A stretch of 64,000 nt of DNA from Sebastes aleutianus (taxonomy: Eukaryota; Chordata; Actinopteri; Perciformes; Sebastidae), in NCBI GenBank assembly GCA_916700875.1, contig CAKAKS010000034.1, positions 17,327,718 through 17,391,717 of the forward strand, given 5' to 3'. The notes under the pieces are model-generated. The model did no database searches and had not been told where the DNA came from. It saw nothing but the letters and a program-made list of their open reading frames with translations. A program made the position numbers and the translations under genes. Position 1 is the first letter of the stretch; each line of letters starts with the position of its first letter. Below, piece by piece: positions 43,811 through 57,868 of the stretch.

Positions 43811-44313
43811 GTAAGTGTGTCCCGCTCCTGTCTCCATGCGTGGGTGTTCATTGTTGAATCGGATTGATGGACTCAGTAGTGCTGTCTGTGGAGAGGGACT
43901 GTGTGCATGTAGTGTGGGAATATACTGTACACTGTGTGTGTGTGTCGCTTTGTGTCAGCTGCATAATGTGTGTGCACACAGCCATGATCGCCTTTGACCT
44001 ACAGATGGTCAAGGAGTATTCGTGTGACCGTGCACTTCCCTTTGTGTGCTGTTTAGTATTTCATATATATGTGTATTTGTAGAGTCCTATTCCAGCTGTG
44101 TAACTCATCTCTCATTGCTAAGTGGCACTGTCCGGCTTATGATTCATGAGCTTCTGCAACAAGGTGAATTAGTTGCTTTGATAGGAGTCATCTTACTGCG
44201 CTTATCAGCTGTCAGTACTAAACTTAAAGTATGATCTTAAACCTTATACTACTTAGCCTCCAGGCAACACAAACTTTTTTTTATAAAAACATACAATTGC
44301 ATTTGTTTTGAAT

Positions 44314-44820
44314 AAGGCTGTCAATCGATTCAAATATTTCGTCACGACTAATCGCATGATTGTCCATGAATTAATTGCAAATTAATCACACATATTTTAT
44401 CTGTTCAAAATGTACCTTAAAGGGAGATTTATCAAGTATTTAATACTCTTATCAACATGGGAGTGTGCTGACTCGACTATGACTTGCCCCAAACTGCATG
44501 TGATTATCATAAAATGGGCGTGTCTGTAAAGGGGAGACTCGTGGGTACCCAAAGAACACATTTTCATTCACATATCTTGAGGTCAGAGGTCAAGGGACTG
44601 CTTTGAAAATGGCCATGACAGTTTTTCCTCGCCAAAATTTATGGTTGGTACCAATGGATTCTTTAAGTTTTTGCAGTTTCATATGATACCAGTATCTTCT
44701 CTTTAGCTTTAAAACTGAGCCCGCTACAACCTCCGAAAGATAGAATGCGTTAAAGAAATTAGTGGCGTTAAAATGATTTTGCGTTAACGCGTTATTATCG
44801 CGTTAACTTTGACAGCCCTA
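44314..44820 (-). mobile_element. MITE family 1 copy
   Basis: AAGGCTGTCAATCGATTC to CGTTAACTTTGACAGCCCTA, opposite orientation to the 11,033 copy, ~507 bp with an internal deletion relative to it. Confidence 0.75.
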
Positions 44821-47800
44821 GTGGAAACATATATTCTTTTCTTTTCATGTCTGTTCTAAACATTGCTAAGAGATACTTCTTAGCAGAGTAGCGTGAAACT
44901 GGTGGCATTTTGAGAATTTGCATGCGTACATACACATCCTTCTTTGCACGATGCAGACAAAACAGGGATTCACACATGACAACATGACAAAGTTGCAAAG
45001 TTGAAAGAAACTTTCTGTTTTTAGTTTTGTGCATGTTGATACAGTGTAAGTATCCTTAGTCTGATTAACTTTCTGTATTAGGTGTTGCTGTATTGCTTCA
45101 GCATTTACACTAAATGGCCTGAAAGCTATAAGATTTGTTCCAGACATGTTTTAAGACAAATAATCTGCGTTCAGTAATCATTTAATTACATCTACTCTTT
45201 CTCATCATTCATCGTGTGAAAATCCAGAATCTATGAATCTGCAAATATTGTTCATTTTAAAAGTTGAACTACTTGACACGTTTCCACATCATCACACTTG
45301 AGTTTCATATTGGACCATGATTGATTGGCTTCCAAACGAGTCATGATGTCACAAAATCCTACTCATACGAACACGTCTTAAACTCAGATTTAAAGCAAGC
45401 ACAGAGAAACTTTCCTTCAGCAGCTGAATGTGAAAACAGCCTTCTGGTCTCAAACACAGTGAAGCTCAAACATCAAACAAGTGAAGCGACGATAAGCAAA
45501 ACACATGTTTGAGCGGAGGGGGACTTTAAAATGACTTGTAAACACACCACTCTCCTTTGGTACATGACCATGTGGCTCAGATTATCCAGATATCCCCACA
45601 TCTCTACAACCACTGCTTTTTTCTGGATGAGTGTCGTTCGAGCACTGATGTTATCTAACACTTGTTGTTACACAACATCAGCGCTCAGTTAAAGGAACAT
45701 TTAAATGGATACATAAAAGACCAAATTAAAGGCAAAGTAAATTTTCCAAAAGATGACAGCATTAGCTGGCTGCTCTGCTTCAGCTCACATGTAGTGAGAT
45801 GAGCTCTAGAGGATAATTACTGATGCAGCTTGTGGTTTGATTACAGCTTTAAAAAGTCATCTCTCTCTCTCATTGTTCTGTAGCAGCTGAAGTGTGGCTT
45901 AATCTGGGTTTTGGGTGAATGTACAGTGTTGTAGGAGTAGAACTAGATTTACTACTCTGATATTATGGTAAAGAAAAAAAAAAGATGCACAGTCTCTTTA
46001 CAGAAATTATAATTTTCTTTTGCATCCATAAGTGTACTAACCCAGGCTGTTCTAATACACCATTCGTAGCTTTACCTACACAAAGTAATGCACTGTAATT
46101 TGTATATATCCCATGAAATCAATTTGTATGTAATCCATGTAATCACAAACCAGGAAGTATAAAGAGTGACAAACGATGCATAAGGAGGAGATCGGGGTGG
46201 ACGGGTGGGTAAAAAACACCAGACTTTTGCCTAGGAGACCGGTGTTTGTACCCCGTGTGAAGCTAAAGTCAATGTTGATTTATTTGTCAGGTAACTTCCG
46301 TACGTAAGTTATGTCACTTCCGGAGTTATTTTAACCCAAACCACGATCTTTTCCTAAACGTTACTAAGTAGTTTTGTTGCCTAAACCTAACCAAGTCGTT
46401 TCCTGTGAAGACTGAAGTTTATTTTGAAAAGACTGTATGCATGTAACGAGCGGTGATTGACATGTGTTGCTGGCCATTCGTATAAAACGCCCGAAAAATG
46501 AGGAATAACTTTTCGTAAGGTATCAATAAGTGGTTTGTTTACACAGAACCATCTGAGAAGCTGTCATTGGAAACCGTTTGGAAAAGTGCAGGCACTTTCA
46601 AAAAAATACTTGGCAGCTGATTGGATGACCCATATGTCAATGAAACTCTTGCCGAAGCCAGTCAGGAGAAGAGCGAAAACATATTTTCCATCGAGAAAAG
46701 CCTTCTGTGCCGTTCTTTGCTCTTCTTTCTTGAAAAAAATACTCGCCAGTTCTGATAAAACTGATGCTATCGTATCGTAGCCTCTTCAGGAGCCTCCGTT
46801 GTCGTTTTGAATGAATGGTCGCCTCACTGTGTCGTTGCGTCACACACACATAAACGTCGCCTGTAGCTGCCAATAACTCCTCGCAGGACGCTGATTGGTC
46901 CGATCGCTGGCTGGCCAGATTACTGCCGCATTACTTGAAGCCTGACGAGATGGATTTTCATGTGATATGTGATCCCGCGATTCTCGCAAGATCTCGTGAC
47001 ATCGCGAGAATCCAGCTTCCGTGCGAGGTAATAAGTGTGCAGTAAGTTAGAACAATTTAATCATTTTCATTACTGGCAACGTATCCTATTATTACAGTAT
47101 CAGACTGACATGTTGAATGCTGCTGCTGTTTTTTTAAGAGTAGATTAGCTTTGGTGAAAGGGAAGGCTTCGGCTGTTGGGCAGGAATTCAGTTTCCCCCT
47201 GTAGTGTCTGGGGGAGTAAATTGGATTAGTTGTGTGTCCCAGTTTTCATTCTAGTGCAATGAAATTGATCTCACTAAGATACTTAAACCAAAAAAAATAA
47301 ACTGTCCCCTATCCAACTGCCAGGAAACTTTTTTAAGAAGAGACACACCAGGTGAATAGGATAAAAAATGTAACTCGTAAATATCACCAAAACTTCCCCA
47401 GTTGATTACTTACATTAAGACAAACTTTTGGTGAATTTAGGATAAATCTACAGACGTAAATCGACAAAGTAGTTCCACTACTCTGAAAGTTATAGAAGCA
47501 AAATAGCCCAAAATCTCAAAATGAACCAGTGCATGAAAAAGAGGTTTTTGCCTGTAGCGTCTCCCCTTAATTCAAACAAACTAAATACACACACATTTTT
47601 CATATTATTCTCCTAAAGGTAGAAAAGTACAGTTTCTTCATATTATCACTGCTGCAAACCTGCAATCAATGATTAAACAGTGAGACAAAGTAATAAAATG
47701 ATCCACTGCACAGTGTGTGTTTGCATGCTGTAAATAAGATCTCCATCATGCTTATCATCCTGTCATAAATGCAGACTTTGACACTGGCTGTAATGGTGAT

Positions 47801-49048
47801 TCTGAAAATAGGTGGTGTGTGTGTGTGTGTGTGTGTGTGTGGGCGCATGTGTGCTATTTTCTAGCTCTGTACTGGTAAAGACAGAAATATTAAACTGGGC
47901 TACACATAACTGTGCATGCTCTCTTCCTGCTTTTCCTCTCTGTTTCTCTTCTTCCCTCCTGTGTTTTCCCCCATGTGTCCCTCTCTCTCTCTCTCTATCT
48001 CTCGCCGCTTGCAGCTGCATTGCTATAAACAGTCGAGCCACTGTGCCCTACTTCTGAGTGGAGAGAGACGGAGGGGAAAAGGGGGAAAGAGTGATGCAGG
48101 GAATGAAGACTAATGAGGGGAAAAGTAGGGAATGGGCTTTAAGAGAAATGATGAAATAGAGACAAAGACAGAGGAGAGGGAGGTGGACAAAGAGGGGGAG
48201 TGTGTGTGTAGGTCAGCTGCTACCCCTGTGATGTGGTGACAGTCACCCGGGTGAGCACAGCAAGACGTGTGTGTGTGTGTGTGTGTGTGACTTCAACTGT
48301 GACCAATGTGACGAGGTGTCACAGTGATGTTATCAGTCGCTGCACGCACATAACTGTCACATCCAAGAACTTTATATGCACAGGATTATTACAGTTTAAA
48401 TGAACTTTGTTACTCGAGGCAAAAAGAAGTTGGCGGACAGTTATAGGGAAATGGTACAGAAAATAAAAAATATGTTTTTATTATCCAAATATATGACAAA
48501 CTAGTTGAAGATTGGATGACAAGTTGTGGGATTGATGTTTGAAAAGGTGTTTGGTTATATGAGAAGGCTAAAGTCAGGTAGCGGTAGTGTGTTTGGCAAA
48601 AAATTATGCTTCTCATTAATCTGTAAATGTATTTTTATTTTTTTATTTTTTTTAGATTAATTGTAAAGTCTATAAAATGTATAAAAAAAAAAGAAGTAAA
48701 AAATTGCCTAACTAAAAAATCCAAAGATATTCAATTTAAAACACATAAAAGCGGAAACCAAAGAATAGTTTTTTCATTTTTTGCTGGATTAAATGATTAC
48801 TCAGTTGTTGTTTTTTTGCTGCTGGTTGAGTTTCTGTTGATTGATTGATTAATAGCAGAATTGTTTTAGCTTTTTTTCTTTCAACAGTTGAGGAGTGCCC
48901 AGAGAATAAATAAATGACCACATGAGGGTCTGGTCTGCATCAAAATCTAATCAGTTTCAAATGTAATGGAAATATGTTAATCAAATAAGAGATTTCCTAG
49001 CAAATATCAGCCAAATGAAGTAGCAAACTGGACTCAGTAGATTATAAT

Positions 49049-49633
49049 TAGGGCTGTCAAAGTTACCTAAGGAATCCTTTGGTACCAAGTCTTGTCTTAC
49101 TAAAACTTGTGCTACATTTTGACGAGGACAAACTGTTCTTGGCCATTTTCAAAGGGGTCCCTTGACCTCTGACCTCAAGATATGTGAATGAAAATGGGTT
49201 CTATGGGTACCCACGAGTCTCCCCTTTACAGACATGCCCACTTTATGATAATCACATGCAGTTTTGGGGCAAGTCATAGTCAAGTCAGCACACTGACACA
49301 CTGACAGCTGTTGTTGCCTGTTGGGCTTGAGTTTGCCATGTTATGATTTGAGCATATTTTTTATGCTAAATGTAGTACCTGTGAGGGTTTCTGGACAATA
49401 TTTGTCATTGTTTTGTGTTAATTGATTTCCAATAATAGATACATACATACATTTGCATAAAGCAGCATATTTGTCCACTCCCATGTTGATAAGAGTATTA
49501 AATACTTGACAAATCTCCCTTTAAGGTACATTTTGAACAGATAAAAATGTGCGATTCATTTTCGATTAATCACGATTAACTATGGACAATCATGCGATTA
49601 ATCGCGATTCAATATTTTTTATTGACAGCCCTA
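49049..49633 (+). mobile_element. MITE family 1 copy
   Basis: TAGGGCTGTCAAAGTTACC to ATTGACAGCCCTA; flanked by ATTATAAT and ATAATAAT, so a target duplication is possible but blurred by the AT-rich site. Same orientation as the 11,033 copy. Confidence 0.75.
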
Positions 49634-51429
49634 ATAATAATGATTCTGTTTCCATCATAAAGCTGCATGAAAAGGTCCAGTCACTGTTGTGTCTTGCCTC
49701 TGTCATCACTTTTATAGTGAAGCACTCCTCACATTACCTCAGTCAGTAGGTTCAGAGTGAACTGAACAGATTTTAATCATTTTTCACTGAAGTAGTACTC
49801 TTATTACTTTTTTGCTAATGCACATGGATACCATGTTGCTATTTGCGATCACCACTCCTTTCATAGCAGTGGCTTGGTTTGTGCTTAACCTTTATTCCCA
49901 CTCTTATCACCGTGTATTTTGCCCTTCTAATACCAGTGAGATAAAGGCAGCTTTACCCCTCACAGAGTGACACAGCTTGCCTGGAATAAGCGAAGGAAGG
50001 GTGGCTCAGCCTCTGGTTGGCCAGTGCACGAGCTGTTCACCTGCATTACCAGTGTGTAGCAACAGAACAGAAATGACCTTGATCAGACGGGGATATTTAT
50101 TTTCCTTTTGACTGTCGAGGTTTGCGCAACCGTGATATCACAAGATATAAATTGTTAAAAATGGAAGCTACATGTGTGTGTGCTTGTGAAAGGCGCACAG
50201 AAGAGAGAGAGAGCGATGCACAAAGAAAGAGAGCGCAGCAGAGACCACATGTGAGGAAGAGGGGGAGAAAGATGAGAACAGAACAGGGTGGAGGAGGAGG
50301 AGGGAGCAGAGCGAGAGGAAGAGATGCATGCAGCACTGCTTAATTCATCCCTTTTTCTCCCATTCAGTCTTCCTTTCATGCTTCCCTCCCTGTGTTCATT
50401 ATTTATCCTTTTATTACCATAGTTTCCATTTTAAAGAAATATGCAAACACTGAAATATTCACATTCTTTGTTCATGCTCTATAATTCCAGAGGTCTTTGT
50501 GTTTCTGTATACGTGTGAGTCTGACAGCCAGCTAGAGCTCAGTGAGCTGGGTCACTGAGCAGAAAAAAAAACCTCACTGCTTTCGCCACAAGTCGGGTCC
50601 TGACACAATTTACGGCTCGCATGCCTTGAAGCTTGACCAGGGGGGAATAAGGGACTGTGGACTTGTTACGCGAAGACAAATTGAAACAGCGCTGTGTCTG
50701 CTTTTTAAAAGCTCCAATCAATAAGAGACTTCTTCAATGCTTCGTCGTCTCCCCACTGTTTTATTGTGCCACGGTCTGACTGGATCACAGCCAGTGTCTC
50801 TGTTTGGCCGGACGCTGTTCAAGCCAGACATGTTTCACAATGAGGCCAGACGCAGCCAGCGCTCTTTATGAAGACATCCAGCACATAATGAAGCTGCAGT
50901 AGTTAGCATTCATGTATTGAAGTGATAAAAACGGAGCCAGTTTGGCGTCGACCACACAGGGGCGATGCTAAGAGGGAGAGGCATGTGATTCCTTGTGTTG
51001 CTTTGATTTTCTGAAATGATAAAGAGATGAAAAACCCACTGACCTCCTTTACAGAAACCACACTGTATCACCTTAAGTCACAGTGGGGCTGTGCTGATAG
51101 AGCCAAGTGATGCCTTGTTATTCCTTTTTTGTAAGTTAGCTAACAGACTAGGTTGTGATCCTTTGTGCTGTGACACCAGGCTAGAGGAGCGGAAGATGTC
51201 AAATCAAAGCGTAGTTTGTTATTTAGCCTGTTGTCCAGTCACGCTAGAAAGGTCGGGCTGCTTGTTTGATCCACTCGGTCAAGCTGCGTCCACAGGCGAC
51301 ACACCTGTCCAGCCGCACAGCTTTAATGTCTGCGTCCGCTTTCACACCTCCGAGCCAAATGTTAAAGAGAGAGAGACTGTGCCACAGTTTGTTTTCTTGA
51401 ATTGAAAGAAGCAATACTGAAACTCTTAT

Positions 51430-51640
51430 TTTTAGACATTTTTCGGCTGTAAGGAATGGCAGCGGTCCAAGAAATCCAGAAATATCTCAACGTCTATTTG
51501 ATGGGTTGCCTTGAAATTTTGTATAGACAGTCATGGTCCCCAGAGGATGAATCCTTTTCATCTAGCGCCACCATCAGGTCAACATTTTATTTCTCAAATA
51601 ATTTGGTTTATGACCAAATTCTTGAAAAAATAATGACTTT
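51430..51640 (+). repeat. Dispersed fish repeat fragment
   Basis: CAACGTCTATTTGATGGGTTGCCTTGAAATTTTG and GGTCCCCAGAGGATGAATCC form a block I recognise as a very common teleost interspersed repeat. The 56,210-56,490 segment (GCTAACATCAGCATGGTAAC ... TTTGCTAATTAGCATTTA) is another block often linked with it. Confidence 0.5.
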
Positions 51641-51694
51641 CCCATTAGCCTCAGCTGTACATTGTGTTTTTTTCTAATTAGCAAATGTTTGCAT

Positions 51695-52715
51695 TAGGGC
51701 TGTCAATCGATTAAAATATTTAAATGTAATTAATCACACGATTGTCCATAGTTAATTGTGATTAATCACAAATTAATCACACATTTTTTTTACATCTGTT
51801 CAAAATGTACCTAAAAAGGGAGATTTGTCAAGTATTTAATACTCTTATCAACATGGCAGTGGGCAAATATGCTGCTTTATGCAAATGTGTGTATATATTT
51901 ATTTTTGGAAATCAATTAACAACACAAAACAATGACAAATATTGTCCAGAAACCCTCACAGGTACTGCATTTAGCATAAAAGATAAGGTCAAATCATAAC
52001 ATGGAAAATTCATTCCAAACAGGGCAACAACAGCTGTCAGTGTGTCAGTGTGCTGACTTGACTATGACTTGCCCCAAACTGCATGTGATTATCATAAAGT
52101 ACTCAGATTTATCCAAATGTTTTAGGAAAGTACAGACTGTCCTAGTTTAGATACATTTGTTATCATATTCGCATCCGCACTCTTTCGAAACATTATAATC
52201 ACCAGTAACTCTTTTAATGAATCTTCCACTCAGAGGCAGGGGCGGAAGGTGTGGGTCACAAAGGGGAGTGAAGGCTAAATCAAGATACGGTGTGGGTCAC
52301 AAAGGGGAGGGAAGGCTAAATCAAGATTATAAAGAATGATGTAGTGAGGGAGCTCTCTGTCTTTGTACACTGACTTTTCTTGCTGTATGGACCCAAATGC
52401 ATTTGCTTAATAAATGGTATTTGCTTCTTAACTGAATGACCAGAGACTGTTTATTAAATAATTTCTCTAACACCCGTTATTATCGCGTTAACTTTGACAG
52501 CCATTCCCATATCTTGAGGTCAGAGGTCAAGGGACCCCTTTGAAAATGGCCATGCCAGTTTTTCCTCAACAAATTTTAGCATAAGTTTTAGCATAATTAC
52601 ACTCCTTCGCGAAAAGCAAGTAAGACATGGTTGGTACCAATAGATTCTTTGGGTTTTTTCATGTTTCATATGATGCCAGTATCTTCACTCTAGCTTTAAA
52701 ACTGAGCCCACTACA
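51695..52715 (-). mobile_element. Rearranged MITE family 1 with foreign insert
   Basis: Left end TAGGGCTGTCAATCGATT is intact; at about 52,100 the family core stops and ~380 bp of unrelated sequence begins, with a 41-bp-period direct repeat (52,248-52,327) and AATAAATGG near its end; then the family end GCGTTAACTTTGACAGCC (to 52,502) and a second family 1 fragment (52,505-52,715). The insert could be a solo LTR, but its ends are not clear. Confidence 0.5.
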
Positions 52716-53774
52716 ATAATGGTTGCGCCAAAGTTCAAACTGGTTGAATTTGGGCGCAACACACTGTGAACCCAGTGGCAAAGCGCAGCTCAAACAAAGA
52801 CTAAACGAAGACCTCTGCATTTCGGAAGGCCCTTAACATTATACCTGCTAAACATTAGCATGTTATCATCGTCATTGTATGCTGACAGTACAGCTTCACA
52901 GCCCGGCAAGCATGGATTTGGACTCAGTCTTGTTAAAACACAAAGGAGAAGGTTGAAATAATTTCCACCTAATGTTAAAAAGATATGTTGTACTTCTCGG
53001 ACTGCACTAGTATGCACGATTTCACTGAAATTGCAATCACAAATGATTATCTTTTCTTATTCTCTAGTGTCTTCTTACATCTGGCATGCTGCTGTGTCTT
53101 CATGTTCAGGTCAGAAAGACGGTTTCAACCAAAAACAACTTTCATTATTACTGAATTTATGATATGAAGGCACACTCTTAGGTAGCACATCACCCCTCTC
53201 ATGTCTTCAGAGTGATGTGATGAGGATGACGAAGAGTTTAGGAGGAACTGGAGCTGCGTGTGAAATAGCACAAGTGTGAAAACGGAGCTTTGATGTTGTT
53301 CGCCGTCTCAGTGGGGGAATTAATCGGCCGTGAAATTGTTGATCAGTGCGCTGGTGAAGAGGAACGGACTCACACGCGTCTGGGCACCAACACCCTGAAT
53401 CCCATTGTTCTGGCACAAAGGAGAGATTGTCAGAAATGTAATTATTGTCTTCTGTTGTAGAAATTTCAAAAAAAAAAAAAGCAGGCTCATTATGCCACGT
53501 TTTAGGGAATGTTGAGTCGATTACAGAGCTGCAGGATTTTACTCCTTGTGCTACAAGCCATTTGATGAGGACGGTGTAGGTCTATCAGCTTACTCTCCAG
53601 TCGAAGGATTCAGCTGGTTTATTGATCTGACTTTCTACCTCTAGCCGGATGTTTAATTAACTGGATTAATCTCCATTAAGTGCACTTCCAAGCACAACAA
53701 TATTCTGAAGTTGTTCAGCATTTAGGTGCAATTGTGTTTGCATTTAAACAGCACATGAACTTATTTCTCTAATA

Positions 53775-54551
53775 CAGAGGTTCTCAGTCTTTTTTCAGGC
53801 AAGGACCTCTTACAAGATAGAGAATATACCCTTCATGTTATGTGTATTGGAATAATTTGACGTAGTCTGTTTTTTATACTTGTATAGTCTTAGTTATGTG
53901 AAAGAACAACACAAGAGAAATATATTAGAAAGATATTAGACATGTATTAAACATATTTGTAGATTCCAATATAGATTTGTTAGATTAGAACGTAATCTAT
54001 GAACTATTATAGATTTAGAGATTAAAATATTATCTGTTGAACTGAAGTCTTTTGTTAAAAAAAAAAGTGCACCTATTATGCTCATTTTCAGGTTCATACT
54101 TGTATTTTGGGTTTCTACTAGAACATGTTTACATGCTTTAATGTTCAAAAAACACTTTACTCTTCTCATACCGCCTGGTCTACCGAACCAAACTCTTCGG
54201 ACTCCGCTCCAGCTCCACTCTAACTAGCTTTGTGTGATTGTTTGAGGGCGTTCCAGCCGCTTAGCAGGTATTATGCAAACATGTTACTTGGTGACATCAT
54301 CACGTCAAGCAAGGGACAAGGGACTTCAAGCAAGGCGTTTCAGGCAGTTCAGGAGCAGTGTTTCTCCCTTTGGCCTGGACTTTTGGCTTTGTAACTTTGC
54401 AGACCTTTTACATCAGCAAAAAAACTATAAAACACACTAAAGAAAAGGGAAAAAGCACAAACGTGTAATAGGTCCTCTTTAGATTGATGAAATCTGAAAA
54501 TTTCACGGACCCCCTGGCAGAGTGCCACGGACCCCACTTTGAGAATCACTG
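53775..54551 (+). mobile_element. hAT-family non-autonomous element
   Basis: Bounded by perfect 8-bp direct repeats CTCTAATA (53767-53774 and 54552-54559), the hAT target-duplication length, with ends CAGAGGTTCTCA / TGAGAATCACTG matching the hAT consensus CAGTGGTTCTCA. A second MITE is nested inside at 54,064-54,480. Confidence 0.8.
54064..54480 (+). mobile_element. MITE nested in the hAT element
   Basis: Ends AAAGTGCACCTATTA and TAATAGGTCCTCTTT are near-perfect inverted repeats; 417 bp; a common teleost family. It is younger than the hAT element it interrupts. Confidence 0.7.
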
Positions 54552-57500
54552 CTCTAATAAACCCAAAGTACCTGTCGTTCAGTGATGTACACGTCTGTTA
54601 TCCTGATCTCCATGCGGTTGGTTTCTTTGTTAATAATGTAATGTTTATTCATAATAATCCATAAAGCCTGTAACCTGAGTATGAGCTATCTGGGAATACA
54701 GTGTGAATATAAATGTTGAACTGGGCTGCAGTCCGTATCTCGTGACTGAGAGTCTCTGGTATTTCCTCAGGAAACCGCTCCACCATCAGTAGTCTTTACC
54801 ACAGCCCCTGCATATCCCCACCATCCTCGTATTTTACTTTTTTTCCAAGGTTCGTTCTTCCTTATTTCTCCTCCTCATCAGCCCTCCCCCTCTCTGTCCT
54901 CAAATACACTCCCTTATTTATTTTTTTCCACTTTCCTTTTCATTCTCCTGCATCGAACTTCCATTAAGGAGGTCTCCATGTTGCGCACACACGCCTTCCT
55001 CTTCCTCACATCACATACTGTACTGTACTCTTCCTCCTCCTCTCTGCCCCCCCTTTTCCGGCTCTCTCCTCCTCTTCATCTGCCCATTACTCTGTCTTAT
55101 GCCTTATCCTCATCCTCGATTATGCTGCATTCATTTTGCTGCTTAAACCGCTGCTAGAGCTTTCAGGAAATCAGTTCATTTAGCGTAAGAGGAAATGAGT
55201 CATAGCAGCAGATTATTAGGCTGGGTGTAAACAGAATCAGTTAGGCTGCTGCATCCAGTGAATTTGATTCAGGTCTTTAATTGGATTATTATTGGGTCCT
55301 TTTGACACTGCATGTAGATGTGAATTGCTTGCGTATGGGTAACATCAACAGACAAGCTACCTCAGCTGGAACTGAACATTATAAAGTGCTCCCTCCATCA
55401 TGGAAAATACAAAAGTATTGAAAGCGGCTGGCTAGGATTTTTGGCAGACTTCAGCAGAATGTCAGCTCCGATCCAACCAGGAAGAGGACTCTATTAGTTA
55501 TCTGGAGGAGGAACAAGATAAATAAGTGTGTGAGGGAGTTTGAAGTAATAGTGTTAAAAGGTTCTTACATAGCACAACATCAATCACAGCAGAGCAGTGC
55601 CCGTGAGAAGAGAGCAGAGCCAAGTGCAGCAGGGCAGAGTGGTGACGCTGGGAATGAAATAAAAAACAAAGCAGACACGCAGCAGTTGTCACTTGACATT
55701 GCACAGTCTAGCAGCTCGCTGACAGTACAGTCATAATCCCAAACTCAGCGTCTGTACTCCAACAACCTTTTTGCCCGAGTGGCTACAAAAACCTGGAGAC
55801 ACAGATGGAGGAAGTAAGACTGTGAAAGAGGAGCAAAGTGGAAGGAGAACATAAGTTTACAGCCATGCTGGCAGCAGACTATAGAAGCAAAGAGACAAAC
55901 TCTGATGTTTTTTTTGCTGCTGCCACCATTTTGGACTGAACACAATTATTATATTTATAATATTTTATTGTTCAACACAGGCTATTTTGGTAGAATATGA
56001 CAATAGAATAGAAATAATTTAGATTTACTTTTGTATGGCACTTTTTAGGCAGACTTTTTAGGCGGACGTTTTAGTCGCGTCCCGTAGTCGCTTTCAGTCC
56101 AAAATGGCGTCAGCGTAGCTTTGCTGCTGGGCGCTGATATTGCAATGGAACAAACTATTGACTTTCACTTCTTGGCCATATATACATTCTTTGCTGGCAG
56201 CACTGGCGCCTTGAGCTAAATGCTAACATCAGCATGGTAACATGCTCGTAATGACAATGCTAACAATTGCACATAGTCAACTATGGCATATAAGGGCTTT
56301 TCATTTTATAAAGTATAATGTAATGGAATTAGGGTTGTCATGCTAGCAGTTTTTTAGGCTGTACTTGGCCACAGCAGTTCTTTCAGCTAAGTACTAACAT
56401 GGTGACTTTTAGCAGGTATAATGTTTACAATCTTAGTTTAGCATGCTAACATTTGCTAATTAGCATTTAACAGATACTACAGCTAACACTGATGGGCATG
56501 TCACTAGTTTTGCAGGAATTAAGTCATGAAACCAATATTTTGTTTGTTATTTTTGATGATCAATTAATCATGTAACTTGGTCCTCAACCATCGTCTGGTT
56601 CCAGCTTCTTGCTGCTTTTCTGAATTGAAACAAACTCCTGAAGACCTCTCTCCATGTTTGTCTTGTAGATGGTTAGACGGCCAAGCCGACTTGTTTTGTT
56701 TTTCCAGTTCACAACCTCTACTTCTTCCTCTACTCTGTTTACTGGCGCATTACAGCCATGCGTTGTTCTATAGCACCAACTTCTGACCAAACTACGCTGT
56801 AGCTGATTTTATTCGCTCCAAACTAGTTGATGAATTTCCTTGACAATTGAATGGAAACACAGCTGTTGTAGATTGAATATGTTTGGTTCATGGAGACTTA
56901 ATTGGACAAAACAAGACAATTGAAGACACCGTGGTTTCTGAAAAATAGTGTTATTTGTTTTTACTATTTTTCTGGCGTTTTATAGATCAAACAGGTTATT
57001 GATAAATTGAGGAAATCATCTGATTAAACAATAAGTAAAATTATCATTAGTTGCAGGCCTACAGTAGTTGAGATATTTCAGTCTGGGCCAAAGTGGTATA
57101 CCAAGCTACAGACTTAGAGCCATGACGCTAGCATGGCTAAAAACTTAAGCGAGTAATGAAAACACAACCTGGCATGCGATTGCTGCTATTGCTAATCTCA
57201 TTTCCACTATAGGTTTAACCAGAATCTACTAATTGGCTTGGTTTGCACCATATGGGCTAAAGAGTTCAATCTGGCTGCGAATGTATGTAACACCACAGTG
57301 AAAGAGGCAGAGACTGAGACTCTAATGCTATGCATACTGATGAAAAAAGGAATGCATATTATAATTCTGCACCTTTAAATATTAATGCTGAGGGTTTTCA
57401 GCATAGCCTACTCACAATATTTGTTCCACTGTTCTTGGCTTTTCATTTTCTTATGTCAAATACACAGCTATAGCTTTTAGAGGGGGGAAAGGTATCAGCG

Positions 57501-57820
57501 CCCAGAGCGAGACGTCGAAAGGGATATTCGAAAAACAGGTCTTGAGGCACGCCAGTCAATAAATATGGGAATGATGAGCCTGTAAGAGAGACGCAGCGGG
57601 GCGAAGAAGAAAGACTCAGATACAGAGGGAAGAGACAAAAAGGTTGAAGGAGAAGAAAAAGAAAAAGTCAAACAGATGTGAGAGCAGAGCGCACTTCAAG
57701 ACGAGAGATCATGAATCCTGCCAGAAAACTGATGTAAGTCAGTACAACCTCCCGTGTTGTTAAAAGTTGAAGTGCCTGTCTGGTTCTTATCCCATCACCA
57801 TGACAACACTGCCAGCAAAA

Positions 57821-57868
<48 letters not shown>

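Noticed and set aside
46970..47022. GATTCTCGC...GCGAGAATC palindrome as a regulatory site
   Set aside because: It is a 9-bp stem within what looks like repeat DNA, with no gene start nearby.
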